A stretch of 64,000 bases of DNA, from contig LANB01000001.1 in the NCBI GenBank assembly GCA_000964245.1, forward strand, positions 4,033,501 through 4,097,500, in the 5' to 3' direction. Shown here one piece after another: positions 1 to 9,736 of this stretch (the stretch's first letter is position 1; every line of letters starts with the position of its first letter). Under the pieces are notes generated by a model. It saw only the letters and a program-made list of their open reading frames with translations, was not told the DNA's origin and made no database searches. This DNA comes from Cellvibrionaceae bacterium 1162T.S.0a.05. Its GTDB lineage: Bacteria > Pseudomonadota > Gammaproteobacteria > Pseudomonadales > Cellvibrionaceae. The position numbers were made by a program, and so were the translations under genes.

Positions 1-14
1 AGAGTTTAACCAGT

Positions 15-1361
15 TTGCCAAGGAACAACGCTCGTCCATTCTTTTCACAGTCAGCCCTTGTGAAGCTCGCCCTGGTTACGAGCTTGTATGTTGCCCTGCA
101 CACTCAAAATACCCTGGCCGATCCCTGGGTCTCTGCAGGCGATGTGCGTACCCGCCATCATTTATTGATTTTGATCGACCACGGCGCGATCAATATTCCT
201 GTGACAACCTGGCCACTCATGTGGAATGACATCAAAGTTCAACTGGATACCATCGATATTACCGGCTTGAATGAAACCGAAGTGTGGTCCTACCGCTACC
301 TCAAACACGAATTGCGCAAGGCGATGGAAACGGTAAGTGGCTATGCCTCTGTGTACAAATCCACAAACCGCAGCCTTGCGCCTGCCTCCAATACTGAAAT
401 CTATCGTGGTGAGCGCAACGCGGCACTGAACCTAACGCTGGAGCGTTTCGCATTCAGGGTACAGGGGCAATACGTGCAGAGCCCCGAAGACGACGAAGAA
501 GCGCGAATGGATGGCTCCTACGGTGCCCTCTCGCTGGGTAACTGGGTGCTCGGCGCAGGCTTGATCGACCGCTGGTGGGGCCCCGGCTGGCACAGCAGTA
601 TGTCGCTCTCAACGAATGCGCGCCCACCTACAGGTGTTTTTATTCAGCGCAGCGATTCCACCTTACTTCCCAAAGCAATCCCGTGGTCACTGACTGCCTT
701 TGCAGCGGCTTTGAATGATGAGTTTGCCACGGCAGATAGCGAACTAAGCGGTCTGCGTTTTTCAACCCGCCCTATTCCCATTCTCGAATTGGGGTATCAG
801 TATCTCGATATGGCCTTCGACCCCATTGTGATTGATGGCGAGAATTTGCCCGCGACAGAAATGCAGTACCAGGGTCTGGATGCGCGGCTCAGCTTTAATC
901 TAATCGGCTTTCAGTCTGCCTTCAATTATCAACTCATCGAAAAAACCGATGCCAGTGGTGCCAAGCCCAAGGGCGAAATCTACGGCTTTGAAGGTTCTTT
1001 TAATCTATATAATATGCACCACCGTCTGGTGGTCGAACACAGTGAGAGTGACGCCGGCTTTTCAGAAGGCTACCGCTTTATGGGGCGCAATATCGGCTAT
1101 ATGGCCGGAGAACAAGGTAAGGCGCAAAGCCTTTTGGGCTTCCACTATTTACCCAATGGGCATCACATTGAATGGTACGCCACCAAGGCCGACGTTGAAG
1201 TCTGGCCGGAAACACTGGAATATGCGCAGGTCGCTTATCACTTTCCTTACGGCGAGCACGCGCTCATCAGCTTTGGCGCGATGCACTATATGGAAGAATT
1301 CAAGCTCGATGGCGAACGCATACGCCCGGGCAACTTTATTAAATTTGAATACGCGTTTTAA
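15..1361 (+). CDS. Capsule assembly Wzi family outer-membrane protein (5' end uncertain)
   Basis: Probable outer-membrane beta-barrel that helps anchor or assemble surface polysaccharide. A hydrophobic signal-peptide core lies at residues 15-30, ending near LADPW. The Wzi-type signature RWWGPGWHSS followed by NARPP is at about residue 190, and the C-terminus FIKFEYAF ends in an aromatic residue, as barrels do. The chosen TTG start has no clear ribosome binding site, and the frame stays open to the left window edge, so the true start may lie outside. It is 12 bp upstream of the Wza-like exporter and likely co-transcribed with it. Length (about 448 aa) fits the family. The family assignment is confident; the exact polysaccharide is unknown. 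Confidence 0.8.
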   Translation: MPRNNARPFFSQSALVKLALVTSLYVALHTQNTLADPWVSAGDVRTRHHLLILIDHGAINIPVTTWPLMWNDIKVQLDTIDITGLNETEVWSYRYLKHELRKAMETVSGYASVYKSTNRSLAPASNTEIYRGERNAALNLTLERFAFRVQGQYVQSPEDDEEARMDGSYGALSLGNWVLGAGLIDRWWGPGWHSSMSLSTNARPPTGVFIQRSDSTLLPKAIPWSLTAFAAALNDEFATADSELSGLRFSTRPIPILELGYQYLDMAFDPIVIDGENLPATEMQYQGLDARLSFNLIGFQSAFNYQLIEKTDASGAKPKGEIYGFEGSFNLYNMHHRLVVEHSESDAGFSEGYRFMGRNIGYMAGEQGKAQSLLGFHYLPNGHHIEWYATKADVEVWPETLEYAQVAYHFPYGEHALISFGAMHYMEEFKLDGERIRPGNFIKFEYAF

Positions 1362-1373
1362 CAGGACTACTTC

Positions 1374-3896
1374 ATGCACCACATTCAGCACGCAGGAATA
1401 ATAAAAACGTTTTGCCTACTGGCCACACTGATACTCAGTGCCGCAACACTTGCACAGAACATCAATGTAACGCCAGCACAAATAGAGCAATTCAAACGGC
1501 TCTCTCCGGCTGAACAGCGGGCTTTGGCGCAGTCTATGGGTATTGACCCTGCGATGATTGATTCAATTATTAACGGGCAGCAAAACGGCTCAAGTTCGGG
1601 GCAGTCAGCATTTGAAAATCAGGTGTCAGGGAATAGAAGACAAACACTTGAAGAACAAAACGTTACCAATGACCCTCTGCGTGAACTCGCAAAGGAAGGC
1701 ATCGATAACCCCACGCTGGAAGAAGACGAAAGCTCTGAATTTGAATTCGAGCCTATTAAATTATTCGGATACGACATTTTCAAATTTGGTGCAGATGCGT
1801 TTACTCCTGCCGTAGATATTCCGGTACCAGGCGACTATCGCGTTGGACCTGGCGATACCTTTACGATTCAACTTTATGGAAAAGAAAACCGCACTGCCAA
1901 TTACACGGTAAACCGCGAAGGACAAATTCAAATTGATAACCTCGGCCCAGTGACATTGGCTGGCCTCTCCTTCGACCAGGCACGCACCAAAATTGATGAA
2001 ATTGTGAAGCAGCAAATGATTGGCGTGAACGCATCAACCACGATGGGCGCTTTGCGCACCATCCGCGTGTTTGTTCTCGGTGAAGTACAAGTGCCAGGTT
2101 CCTATGTAGTGAGCTCACTTTCAACCATGACCAATGCCATTTTTGCGAGCGGTGGCATCACGGAAATTGGCTCCCTACGCAATGTGCAACTCAAACGATC
2201 TGGCGAGATTATTACTACTCTGGATTTGTACGATTTGCTATTGAATGGCGATACCAGTAGTGACTCGCGCTTACTGCCTGGTGATGTTATTTTCGTTCCC
2301 CCCATTGGCAAAACAGTGGGTGTTGCGGGAGAAGTAAAACGCCCCGCTATCTATGAATTAAAGCGCGAAACCAACGTGAGCCAGGCGATACAATTGGCAG
2401 GCGGGCTTGCACCAACAGCCTTTGTTCCTGCATCGCGTATAGAGCGAATTACCCCGGAAGGGGAAAAAACCCTCGTCAACCTCGACTTATCTATTGAAAA
2501 AGGCAAGCGCTTCCCGATTCAGGATGCCGATGTCATTCAGATTTTCCCAACTCTGGATACCATGCGAGATATCGTTAAGCTTGAAGGTCACGTAAAACGC
2601 CCTGGTGGGTTCGCGTGGTACGACGGTATTCGCTTTTCTGATGTTGTTCCCAGCGTTGACGATATGCTCGCCAACCCGGATATCGAGATAGGACTGATTC
2701 TGCGAGAAGAACATCAAACCCGTAAAATTCGCGTGCTTGCGTTTTACCCTCGTATGGCTTTTGAGTCACCCAAAGGCCAATTTGATCCGCAGTTAAAGTC
2801 ACGCGATACCATTGTGCTATTTGATTACGAGACCAATCGCACAGAGCTATTGGAAGATGTGCTTGCACAATTGCGCATTCAAGCAGACATCGCCGAGCGT
2901 AAAAAAATTATCAACGTTTTCGGGAGCATACGTTTTCCAGGGGAGTACCCTTTTGCGGAGAACCTTCGTGCGAATGATGCGGTTAAACTAGCAGGAGGTT
3001 TTACAGAGAGTGCATTGGGTACGGATGCAGAAATTACACGCTATGACCTTGATGATCAACGCAACACAGTAGTAATGCATATTGATATTGACCTTGGTTT
3101 AGATAATGTAGCCTTGGTTGAAGGAGATACTCTGAATGTCAAACAAATTCCTCTGTGGCAACTTAAGGAGAATATTCAAATTCTTGGCGAAGTACTCTAC
3201 CCCGGCACCTATTCAATACTACCCGGTGAATCCCTGATGGATGTGCTAAATCGCGCTGGAGGTTTAACACCTCATGCCTATGCAGAAGGCGCTATTTTCT
3301 CGCGCGAAGAGCTGCGTAGACTGGAAGAAGAACGCTTAGCCGATTTACGAGAAAAAGTCGAAAGTGATCTGGCCGCGACGAACCTTACGGACAGCGTTGT
3401 CGCCAAAAAAGAAGTTGATGCAGAACAAGCTGAACAAATTCTGAGTAACATAGATAGTGTAAAACCCCTTGGCCGAATGGTTATTGACTTGCCAGCCATC
3501 ATGAGTAACCCGAACACCTATGATTTTCAGCTTCGGGACGGTGATGTTCTCAACATTCCTCGATATAAGCCCTCGGTAACAGTCGTTGGCGAAGTGCAAT
3601 ACTCCACGTCCCACTTTTACGATGAACGCTTGTCACCTATGGACTACGTCGAGCGATCAGGTGGCACCAATCAGAATGCGGATAAAAAGCGTATCTATAT
3701 TGTAAAAGCCAATGGCAGTGTCTTTTTACCCTCCAATTCGGCATGGTTTAAGGCGCGCTCGCAAAGTATTCAGCCTGGCGACACTATCGTTGTGCCTATC
3801 GACACCGACAAAGTTGACACCCTGACACTATGGAGCAGTATCACAACAATCATGGCAAACGTCGCTCAAACCGCCATTATCGCGACACGATTGTAA
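1374..3896 (+). CDS. Large multi-SLBB polysaccharide export protein (Wza-like)
   Basis: Predicted periplasmic/outer-membrane polysaccharide exporter. An N-terminal signal sequence (about residues 10-28, ending TLAQ) is followed by a charged linker. A Poly_export domain begins near residue 150 (VPGDYRVGPGDTFTIQLYG). About six SLBB-like repeats follow, each marked by a V-G-E-V-x-x-P-G core and an AGG turn: near residues 235, 320, 405, 520, 605 and 735. At 840 aa it is more than twice the length of E. coli Wza (about 380 aa) and belongs to the long SLBB class found in marine gammaproteobacteria. The C-terminus has a weakly hydrophobic stretch. It follows the Wzi-like gene in the same apparent operon. 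Function as an exporter is inferred from the family. Confidence 0.85.
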   Translation: MHHIQHAGIIKTFCLLATLILSAATLAQNINVTPAQIEQFKRLSPAEQRALAQSMGIDPAMIDSIINGQQNGSSSGQSAFENQVSGNRRQTLEEQNVTNDPLRELAKEGIDNPTLEEDESSEFEFEPIKLFGYDIFKFGADAFTPAVDIPVPGDYRVGPGDTFTIQLYGKENRTANYTVNREGQIQIDNLGPVTLAGLSFDQARTKIDEIVKQQMIGVNASTTMGALRTIRVFVLGEVQVPGSYVVSSLSTMTNAIFASGGITEIGSLRNVQLKRSGEIITTLDLYDLLLNGDTSSDSRLLPGDVIFVPPIGKTVGVAGEVKRPAIYELKRETNVSQAIQLAGGLAPTAFVPASRIERITPEGEKTLVNLDLSIEKGKRFPIQDADVIQIFPTLDTMRDIVKLEGHVKRPGGFAWYDGIRFSDVVPSVDDMLANPDIEIGLILREEHQTRKIRVLAFYPRMAFESPKGQFDPQLKSRDTIVLFDYETNRTELLEDVLAQLRIQADIAERKKIINVFGSIRFPGEYPFAENLRANDAVKLAGGFTESALGTDAEITRYDLDDQRNTVVMHIDIDLGLDNVALVEGDTLNVKQIPLWQLKENIQILGEVLYPGTYSILPGESLMDVLNRAGGLTPHAYAEGAIFSREELRRLEEERLADLREKVESDLAATNLTDSVVAKKEVDAEQAEQILSNIDSVKPLGRMVIDLPAIMSNPNTYDFQLRDGDVLNIPRYKPSVTVVGEVQYSTSHFYDERLSPMDYVERSGGTNQNADKKRIYIVKANGSVFLPSNSAWFKARSQSIQPGDTIVVPIDTDKVDTLTLWSSITTIMANVAQTAIIATRL

Positions 3897-3993
3897 GTTG
3901 ATTTATCACGAGGCATTGCCTTTAGGGATGCAAATCCCTAAAATGCGCGCCTCGCTTGTTGACCATCTCAAGGCAATTAGCACAAATGGAAAT

Positions 3994-4070
<77 letters not shown>

Positions 4071-4080
4071 ATTTCCGCTG

Positions 4081-4111
4081 TTGATTTTCAAAATTAAACG
4101 TTGAAAATCAA
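4081..4111 (+). other. Hairpin between the two tRNA genes
   Basis: An 11-bp perfect inverted repeat, TTGATTTTCAA and TTGAAAATCAA, spaced by 9 nt, begins 11 nt after tRNA-Val. It lacks a clear U tract in either direction, so termination or tRNA 3' processing are both possible roles. Function is unproven. Confidence 0.4.
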
Positions 4112-4135
4112 GAAGTTAAGCCGATCAATTCAGGC

Positions 4136-4162
4136 TTGACACCCATTGGAGCGATGTATAAC
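4136..4162 (+). promoter_or_regulatory. Probable sigma70 promoter of tRNA-Asn
   Basis: A consensus -35 TTGACA at 4136-4141 and -10-like TATAAC at 4157-4162 lie about 50 bp upstream of the tRNA. The 15-bp spacer is shorter than the preferred 17 bp. This would make tRNA-Asn transcribed separately from tRNA-Val. Confidence 0.5.
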
Positions 4163-4211
4163 ATACGCGCTCTTTTCGGCCTGCTAAGCCTCTTGGCAAG
4201 TCGATCACCAC

Positions 4212-4287
4212 TCCGCCTTAGCTCAGTTGGTAGAGCAAATGACTGTTAATCATTGGGTCGCTGGTTCGAGCCCAGCAGGCGGAGCCA
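4212..4287 (+). tRNA. tRNA-Asn (GTT)
   Basis: A complete cloverleaf: acceptor TCCGCCT pairs with AGGCGGA, then G and encoded CCA. Anticodon stem AATGA/TCATT encloses loop CTGTTAA with anticodon GTT. The D arm contains AGCTCAGTTGG and the T arm GGTTCGAGCC. It is 76 nt and is followed directly by a terminator. Confidence 0.95.
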
Positions 4288-4291
4288 AATT

Positions 4292-4326
4292 AAAAAAGCC
4301 CTGAAATATCGCTTCAGGGCTTTTTT
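4292..4326 (+). terminator. Rho-independent terminator after tRNA-Asn
   Basis: Stem AAGCCCTGAA/TTCAGGGCTT with a 7-nt loop is followed by a run of T. An A run precedes the stem, so it could also end transcription of the convergent rfbB gene on the minus strand. Confidence 0.85.
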
Positions 4327-4352
4327 ATTTTTGCTCTAATTTCCCACCAAGG

Positions 4353-5459
4353 TCAGTCGTTAACCCCATAATTTCTATCCATCCAGTCCTTATACGAGCC
4401 ATCCAAAACACTGCGCCACCAAGCCTCATTTTCAAGATACCAACTCACCGTCTTTCTAATTCCCGTTTCAAAACTCTCTCTGGGTGAGTATCCCAACTCT
4501 TGCTGGATTTTCGTGGCATCAATTGCATAACGTCGATCATGGCCGGGGCGGTCCTTAACATAAGTAATTAACGTTTTCGCTTTACCTTTAATAACCGATG
4601 TCGCATTGGGAAACTGATTCTTGTATTTGCCATTTACTGAAAAGGCCTCCTCCATCAATTCACAAATCAGATTTACAATATCGATATTGGCCCACTCATT
4701 GTTGCCGCCAATGTTATAGCGCTCACCCCCACTTCCCTTTTCTAATACAAGCTCAATTCCACGCGCATGATCTTCAACAAAAAACCAATCACGAATTTGT
4801 TTACCATCACCGTAGATAGGCAGTGGTTTATTCTCTAATAAATTAATTATTACTATAGGGATAAGTTTTTCCGGATATTGATATGGACCAAAATTATTTG
4901 AAGAAACACTGGTTGTTACCTCAAGCCCATAGGTATGATGCCAAGCCCTGACGAGATGATCAGAGGCGGCTTTAGAAGCGGAATACGGTGAGTTTGGCGA
5001 AAAAGTGTTTGACTCTGTAAAAAAGGGATCTCCGGGGTTCAAGCTTCCATAAACTTCGTCAGTCGAAACGTGGTGAAAACAATGTTTTCTGCCATCACCC
5101 TTGAGCCACACTCCCCTAGCAGCCTCCAATAATCTGAATGTACCCAATATATTGGTTTCAATAAAAGCATCTGGACTATAAATCGAGCGATCAACATGTG
5201 ATTCTGCTGCAAAATGAACAATGGTATCTATATTTTTTTCTTTCAGAATTGACGAGACAAGCTCGCTGTCCTTAATATCCCCTTTCACAAATGAAAACCT
5301 GGAGCCCCCTTCCAAAGCACCCAAGCTCGCAAGATTCCCTGCATAAGTTAGAGCATCCAGAACAACTAATGAGCCCTCGGGATGAGCCCGCGCCCAGTGA
5401 TGAACAAAATTTGCCCCGACAAAACCCGCACCACCTGTTACTAATAAATTACTTGGCAT
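4353..5459 (-). CDS. rfbB: dTDP-glucose 4,6-dehydratase
   Basis: Extended short-chain dehydrogenase that converts dTDP-glucose to dTDP-4-keto-6-deoxyglucose, a precursor of rhamnose and other deoxysugars. The NAD-binding motif GGAGFVGANF is at residues 9-18, the active-site strip STDEVYG near 133, and the catalytic YSASK near 158. Length (368 aa) is normal. It stands alone: no rfbA, rfbC or rfbD partner occurs in the window, so the pathway must be completed elsewhere or lead to a different 4-keto-6-deoxy sugar. It is convergent with the tRNA pair and divergent from the second Wzi-like gene. Confidence 0.93.
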   Translation of the reverse strand: MPSNLLVTGGAGFVGANFVHHWARAHPEGSLVVLDALTYAGNLASLGALEGGSRFSFVKGDIKDSELVSSILKEKNIDTIVHFAAESHVDRSIYSPDAFIETNILGTFRLLEAARGVWLKGDGRKHCFHHVSTDEVYGSLNPGDPFFTESNTFSPNSPYSASKAASDHLVRAWHHTYGLEVTTSVSSNNFGPYQYPEKLIPIVIINLLENKPLPIYGDGKQIRDWFFVEDHARGIELVLEKGSGGERYNIGGNNEWANIDIVNLICELMEEAFSVNGKYKNQFPNATSVIKGKAKTLITYVKDRPGHDRRYAIDATKIQQELGYSPRESFETGIRKTVSWYLENEAWWRSVLDGSYKDWMDRNYGVND

Positions 5460-5571
5460 AGTTTTTTATCATCACATGGTTTTATGAAGTAAGTGACTTT
5501 CTATAAAGTTATCTAAACCGTCTTATTCCACGCTGCAATAATAGCAACAACAAAGCCCATTGAGTTAGACT

Positions 5572-7020
5572 ATGCGCTTACCACTATCGGCCACTTTTGC
5601 TACTCAATTAATGAAAAACGCCAGTTATCTCTGTTTATTTATTACTCTATTATTCCACCTCCCCAGCGTCGCAGTAGGCGTCACACCCTACATTCCGTTG
5701 AACATCTCTGATCAACTGGAAAATGATCTGGAAAAACTGGCTGTAATTACCAACATTCCGCAGCTGACCAAACCCTACAATGTCGCGACTGTATTGCGGC
5801 ATTTAAAGATGATTAAGACAAGCCACCCAAGCTTGCATCGTCGGCTTGAAAAAGCAATGGAACCCTATTCATCGAAAGCAGCAATATCCGCCGGGAAACT
5901 AAGCCTTTCTTACTACGATACAGATGAACCTTTCCAGCTCTCCAATCAAATGGGCAGCTCCAGTGAGCAAAAGTATCGTTTGAAGCTTCACGGGCATTGG
6001 CAAAGTAACCCGTGGTTTGGCGTTTATGCAGGTATTGATACCAGTAATGAAAGAACCATTCCCAGTGGCAGCGTGATTGCGTTTGGTACAGATTGGGCAC
6101 AGGTAGATTTAGGGTATAAAGAAAGGTGGTGGTCGCCATTTCATGGAAGTGCGCAAACGATTAGTTCTCACGCACAAACTCTACCATCAATCGGATTGAG
6201 TAACAGCCACCCCATTTCGATTCTTAATATTCCCATGGCCTATGAGGTGTTCCTTGCGCACACTTCAAGACAAGATGTTAATTATAACAACGAATGGAGC
6301 GACAAAAATCGTCCATATTTCTCCGGCATACATTTCAGCTTTCAACCCTACACCTGGTGGACACTGGGCTTAAACCGGATGTTTATGTTTGGTGGAGGTG
6401 ACAGAAAAACAGGCATTGAAGATGTTTTTCGCGCCATAATTGACCCCAGAGGAGCGGACAATACAACTTCCGAACTTTCGAGAGATGAAGAGACAGGAAA
6501 TCAAATTGCATCTTTAATAAGTCGAATAAACTACAAACACTTCTCTATTTTTATGGAGTACGCTGGCGAGGATACATCAAACAATAAAGCCTGGCAGCTA
6601 GGCAATTCTGCGTTAAATGGCGGCATTTTCATTCACTCTATTGGCAATACTCGACTTTCGCTAACGTATGAATACTCCGACTGGCAAGATGGCTGGTATT
6701 CTCATCACCTGTATGATCAGGGACTAAGCCACCATGGCTTTATTTTAGGGCATGACGCCCACATTTTGAGCGCCGATCCGAATCTCGACCTTAGCGGTAA
6801 TAGCCAATTAATCAAAGTAAATTTCGCCTTGGATCGCACTGGACACACAAGTTTCTCCGCAAAACAGACCAAGTTCGATACTCAAAGCAATGAGTCCACC
6901 ATTTTAAGGATAAACCAAGAATTTACGTTTGGTACATTCACGCCCAATATCTCCTTATATCTTATTGAATCTGAAGAAAGCCGTTTCTTTGGGGGGCAAC
7001 TTTCAATTACTTTCCACTAA
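5572..7020 (+). CDS. Second capsule assembly Wzi family protein
   Basis: Outer-membrane barrel protein related to the first Wzi-like gene. The segment ERWWSPFHGSAQT near residue 185 corresponds to the family signature. Many alternating hydrophobic strands follow, and the last residues LSITFH resemble a barrel C-terminus. Translation may begin at the annotated ATG or at the internal ATG at 5611 (MKNASYLCLF), which gives a cleaner signal peptide. It is divergent from rfbB. The two Wzi-like proteins differ strongly in sequence, so they may serve different export steps or polymers. Confidence 0.75.
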   Translation: MRLPLSATFATQLMKNASYLCLFITLLFHLPSVAVGVTPYIPLNISDQLENDLEKLAVITNIPQLTKPYNVATVLRHLKMIKTSHPSLHRRLEKAMEPYSSKAAISAGKLSLSYYDTDEPFQLSNQMGSSSEQKYRLKLHGHWQSNPWFGVYAGIDTSNERTIPSGSVIAFGTDWAQVDLGYKERWWSPFHGSAQTISSHAQTLPSIGLSNSHPISILNIPMAYEVFLAHTSRQDVNYNNEWSDKNRPYFSGIHFSFQPYTWWTLGLNRMFMFGGGDRKTGIEDVFRAIIDPRGADNTTSELSRDEETGNQIASLISRINYKHFSIFMEYAGEDTSNNKAWQLGNSALNGGIFIHSIGNTRLSLTYEYSDWQDGWYSHHLYDQGLSHHGFILGHDAHILSADPNLDLSGNSQLIKVNFALDRTGHTSFSAKQTKFDTQSNESTILRINQEFTFGTFTPNISLYLIESEESRFFGGQLSITFH

Positions 7021-7092
7021 TCAATTAAATGAATCTTTTTAACGTGATTTTGCGTTCATAATCTTGAATATGCACTATAAAATTGCATTTGG

Positions 7093-7101
7093 TGCTATAA
7101 T
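7093..7101 (+). promoter_or_regulatory. Extended -10 promoter upstream of the initiating sugar transferase
   Basis: A perfect TATAAT at 7096-7101 is preceded by TGC, which makes an extended -10. No good -35 is present at 17 bp. It lies 120 bp before the wcaJ-like start codon, leaving a leader in which no JUMPstart/ops element is visible. Confidence 0.5.
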
Positions 7102-7221
7102 CCCACCGATTGGCTTGGAAATTGCGTGGATTTTGATGTAAATAACTTTTACCAACGTTTCAGCAATCGCATGCTGCTTTGTATTGACCAGGAAATTGTA
7201 AGATTATAGGATCCATCCTTC

Positions 7222-8625
7222 ATGGTGAAAGATAATAGAGTTCGACCACACATTGCATCCCTACCCCTATTTCAAAAATTTACCGACCTTGCAGCTATCT
7301 TTGCTGGCCTAGCGCTTAGCAGAATATTTCTCCTCGATTCCATTAGCGAATTCACTGCCCTTGTTTGGTTGCTTTTGCTCGTCAATTATTACATTGCCAG
7401 TTCCATGCTTTCTTACAATCACTCTTGGCGAATGCAACCGACATTCAAAGAGATTTACCGCTGCTTTAAAGTATGGAGCGCATCATTTCTTCTAACAATC
7501 TTCTCTATTCAGGTTATATCCAATTCCACTGAGTTAACTCCTCTATTAACTATTTCCTATTATTTGGGCGGCGGCACTATACTAGGCGCGAGTAGAGTAC
7601 TAACTCGCTTCACCCTTAATTATGCTCGCAGCTCTGGGCGCAACACCAAAACTATCGCCATTGTCGGCACAGGCACCCTAGCGAGAAGCCTTTATCAGAC
7701 ATTTAAACATTACACTTGGATGGGAGTTTCATTCAGCGGTTATTTCTGTGATCCGGATGACTCCACAGAATGTTGTGACATATCATCACCAAACCACAGA
7801 GGATCAATAGAAGATCTTGTTACCCTTTGTCAAAGGGGGCAAATTGATGAAGTTTATATTACATTACCGATGAAAGAAGAAGCTCAAATTAAAAGAACTC
7901 TTCACTTACTTTCTGATTCGTCTGTTCCGGTATATGTCGTCCCGGATGTTTTTACTTTTAGCCTCCTACATTCTCGTTGGCGCGACATTAATGGAATACC
8001 TGTAGTTGGGGTTTATGACTCTCCACTGAGTGGGTATGGCGGCTTAGTTAAAAGAATTGAAGATGTTCTTCTATCCGTATGCATATTAATAATCATTGCC
8101 ATTCCAATGATATGCATCAGTCTGGCAGTCAAATTCACCTCACCTGGACCCATGATTTTTAAACAACGACGCTATGGCTACGGGGGGAAAGAAGTAGAAG
8201 TTTGGAAATTTCGAACAATGACTGTATGTGAAAATGGTACAGACGTGACACAAGCTACTAAAAATGACAAGCGTATAACCAAACTGGGAAAATTTCTAAG
8301 GAGGACATCGCTAGACGAACTACCACAGTTTATTAACGTTCTGCAGGGGCATATGTCGATCGTAGGTCCGAGACCTCACGCAGTTGCTCACAATGAGCAG
8401 TATAGAAAAGACATCAACGGCTATATGTTACGCCATTTGGTAAAACCAGGTATTACCGGCTGGGCGCAAATAAATGGTTGGAGAGGTGAAACGGATACAC
8501 TCGAAAAAATGCAACGTCGAGTAGACTTTGATCTGGACTACATTCGAAACTGGTCATTAAATCTAGACCTAAAGATTATCATTAAAACCATTTTTAAAGG
8601 TTTCGTCGACAAACAAGCATATTAA
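7222..8625 (+). CDS. wcaJ: Undecaprenyl-phosphate sugar-1-phosphate transferase (WcaJ/WbaP type)
   Basis: Inner-membrane polyprenyl-phosphate hexose-1-phosphate transferase that loads the first sugar of the repeat unit. Several N-terminal membrane helices (residues 20-130) are followed by a nucleotide-binding-like cytosolic domain (IAIVGTGTLARSL, about 145). A final reentrant helix (about 280) leads to the catalytic domain: SPGPMIFKQRRYG, VWKFRTM, RRTSLDELPQF, VGPRPHAV and KPGITGWAQINGWRG. Length (467 aa) matches the family. The donor is probably UDP-glucose or a related sugar, but this cannot be read from sequence. The acyltransferase follows 51 bp downstream. Confidence 0.92.
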   Translation: MVKDNRVRPHIASLPLFQKFTDLAAIFAGLALSRIFLLDSISEFTALVWLLLLVNYYIASSMLSYNHSWRMQPTFKEIYRCFKVWSASFLLTIFSIQVISNSTELTPLLTISYYLGGGTILGASRVLTRFTLNYARSSGRNTKTIAIVGTGTLARSLYQTFKHYTWMGVSFSGYFCDPDDSTECCDISSPNHRGSIEDLVTLCQRGQIDEVYITLPMKEEAQIKRTLHLLSDSSVPVYVVPDVFTFSLLHSRWRDINGIPVVGVYDSPLSGYGGLVKRIEDVLLSVCILIIIAIPMICISLAVKFTSPGPMIFKQRRYGYGGKEVEVWKFRTMTVCENGTDVTQATKNDKRITKLGKFLRRTSLDELPQFINVLQGHMSIVGPRPHAVAHNEQYRKDINGYMLRHLVKPGITGWAQINGWRGETDTLEKMQRRVDFDLDYIRNWSLNLDLKIIIKTIFKGFVDKQAY

Positions 8626-8676
8626 CCAATAATTCATGCTTGACTCATACTACACAAAGAAATTATAGGTCGACTT

Positions 8677-9735
8677 TTGAACCCCAACTATATACCCTCG
8701 CTTGACGGTGTCAGAGCTCTTTCTGTATTTATAGTCCTAGCAAGCCACGCTGGCCTTGGAAATATAATCCCAGGTGGTTTCGGAGTTACCACTTTTTTTT
8801 TCTTGAGTGGGTTTCTTATTACAACCCTGCTGCTCAAAGAGTTTAATACAAACAGAAAAATTGACTATAAGCTGTTCTATGCAAGACGAATCCTTAGACT
8901 TACCCCGCCTTTATTAATCACAATTGTAATAGGAAATCTATTGTGTCTTGCAGGCCTTATAAAAGGAAACGTTACATTTGAGGGTGTTTTGGCTCAAATA
9001 TTTTACATGGCTAATTATTATCAAATATTTGACTGGGGGCCAAAACCTCCCGAAGGAATGGGGATACTATGGTCACTCGCAGTGGAAGAGCACTTCTATA
9101 TATTCTTCCCAATTCTAATAAGCATTTGTCTGAGGTTTTTAACCAAAAACAAAACAATATGTGTTTTGTCTTTGTTATGTGTTGCAGTATTAGCATGGCG
9201 AATTGTTCTAATCGTAGTCTTAAAGGAAGACCAAATTAGAACGTACTATGCTACCGACACCAGAATTGATTCCATTCTGTTTGGCTGCATTCTTGCTATG
9301 TTTTACAACCCTATTAACAATAGAAAATATAAATTACCTAAAGCAACAACCACAGTATTCATTTTATTTTCTATACTATTACTAACCGTTTCATTTTTAT
9401 TAAAAAATAATTATTTTCGGGAAACAATACGATATAGCATCCAAGGTATTGCCTTAATGCCTCTATTCTATCTAGCCATTAACTACCACGACAATATATT
9501 TATCAAGTGGCTAAATTGGGCCTGGATAAGGAAAATAGGTGTGTACTCTTACTTTATATATTTAGCACATGCTATTATTCTAGCTGCACTTAGAACTACA
9601 ATAAAAAACATCTCTACTTTAGAATTAGTTTTGTTATCCTCTCTACTTTCTGTTTTCATTGCCTACCTTCTAGACAAGTACATTGACATTCACTTCAAAA
9701 AACTTCGAAGTCAACTACAGCCTCATCCAAAATAA
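8677..9735 (+). CDS. Acyltransferase family 3 membrane protein
   Basis: Integral membrane O-acyltransferase, probably adding acetyl groups to the polysaccharide. The N-terminus SLDGVRALSVF followed by ASHAG carries the conserved Arg and His of the Acyltransferase_3 family, and about ten hydrophobic helices follow. The start is a TTG with the weak upstream AGG of ATAGGT; no ATG is available before the conserved motif. It is in line with wcaJ, ends convergently 1 bp from the asparagine-synthase-like gene, and shares that operon's AT-rich base use. Confidence 0.85.
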   Translation: MNPNYIPSLDGVRALSVFIVLASHAGLGNIIPGGFGVTTFFFLSGFLITTLLLKEFNTNRKIDYKLFYARRILRLTPPLLITIVIGNLLCLAGLIKGNVTFEGVLAQIFYMANYYQIFDWGPKPPEGMGILWSLAVEEHFYIFFPILISICLRFLTKNKTICVLSLLCVAVLAWRIVLIVVLKEDQIRTYYATDTRIDSILFGCILAMFYNPINNRKYKLPKATTTVFILFSILLLTVSFLLKNNYFRETIRYSIQGIALMPLFYLAINYHDNIFIKWLNWAWIRKIGVYSYFIYLAHAIILAALRTTIKNISTLELVLLSSLLSVFIAYLLDKYIDIHFKKLRSQLQPHPK

Positions 9736-9736
9736 A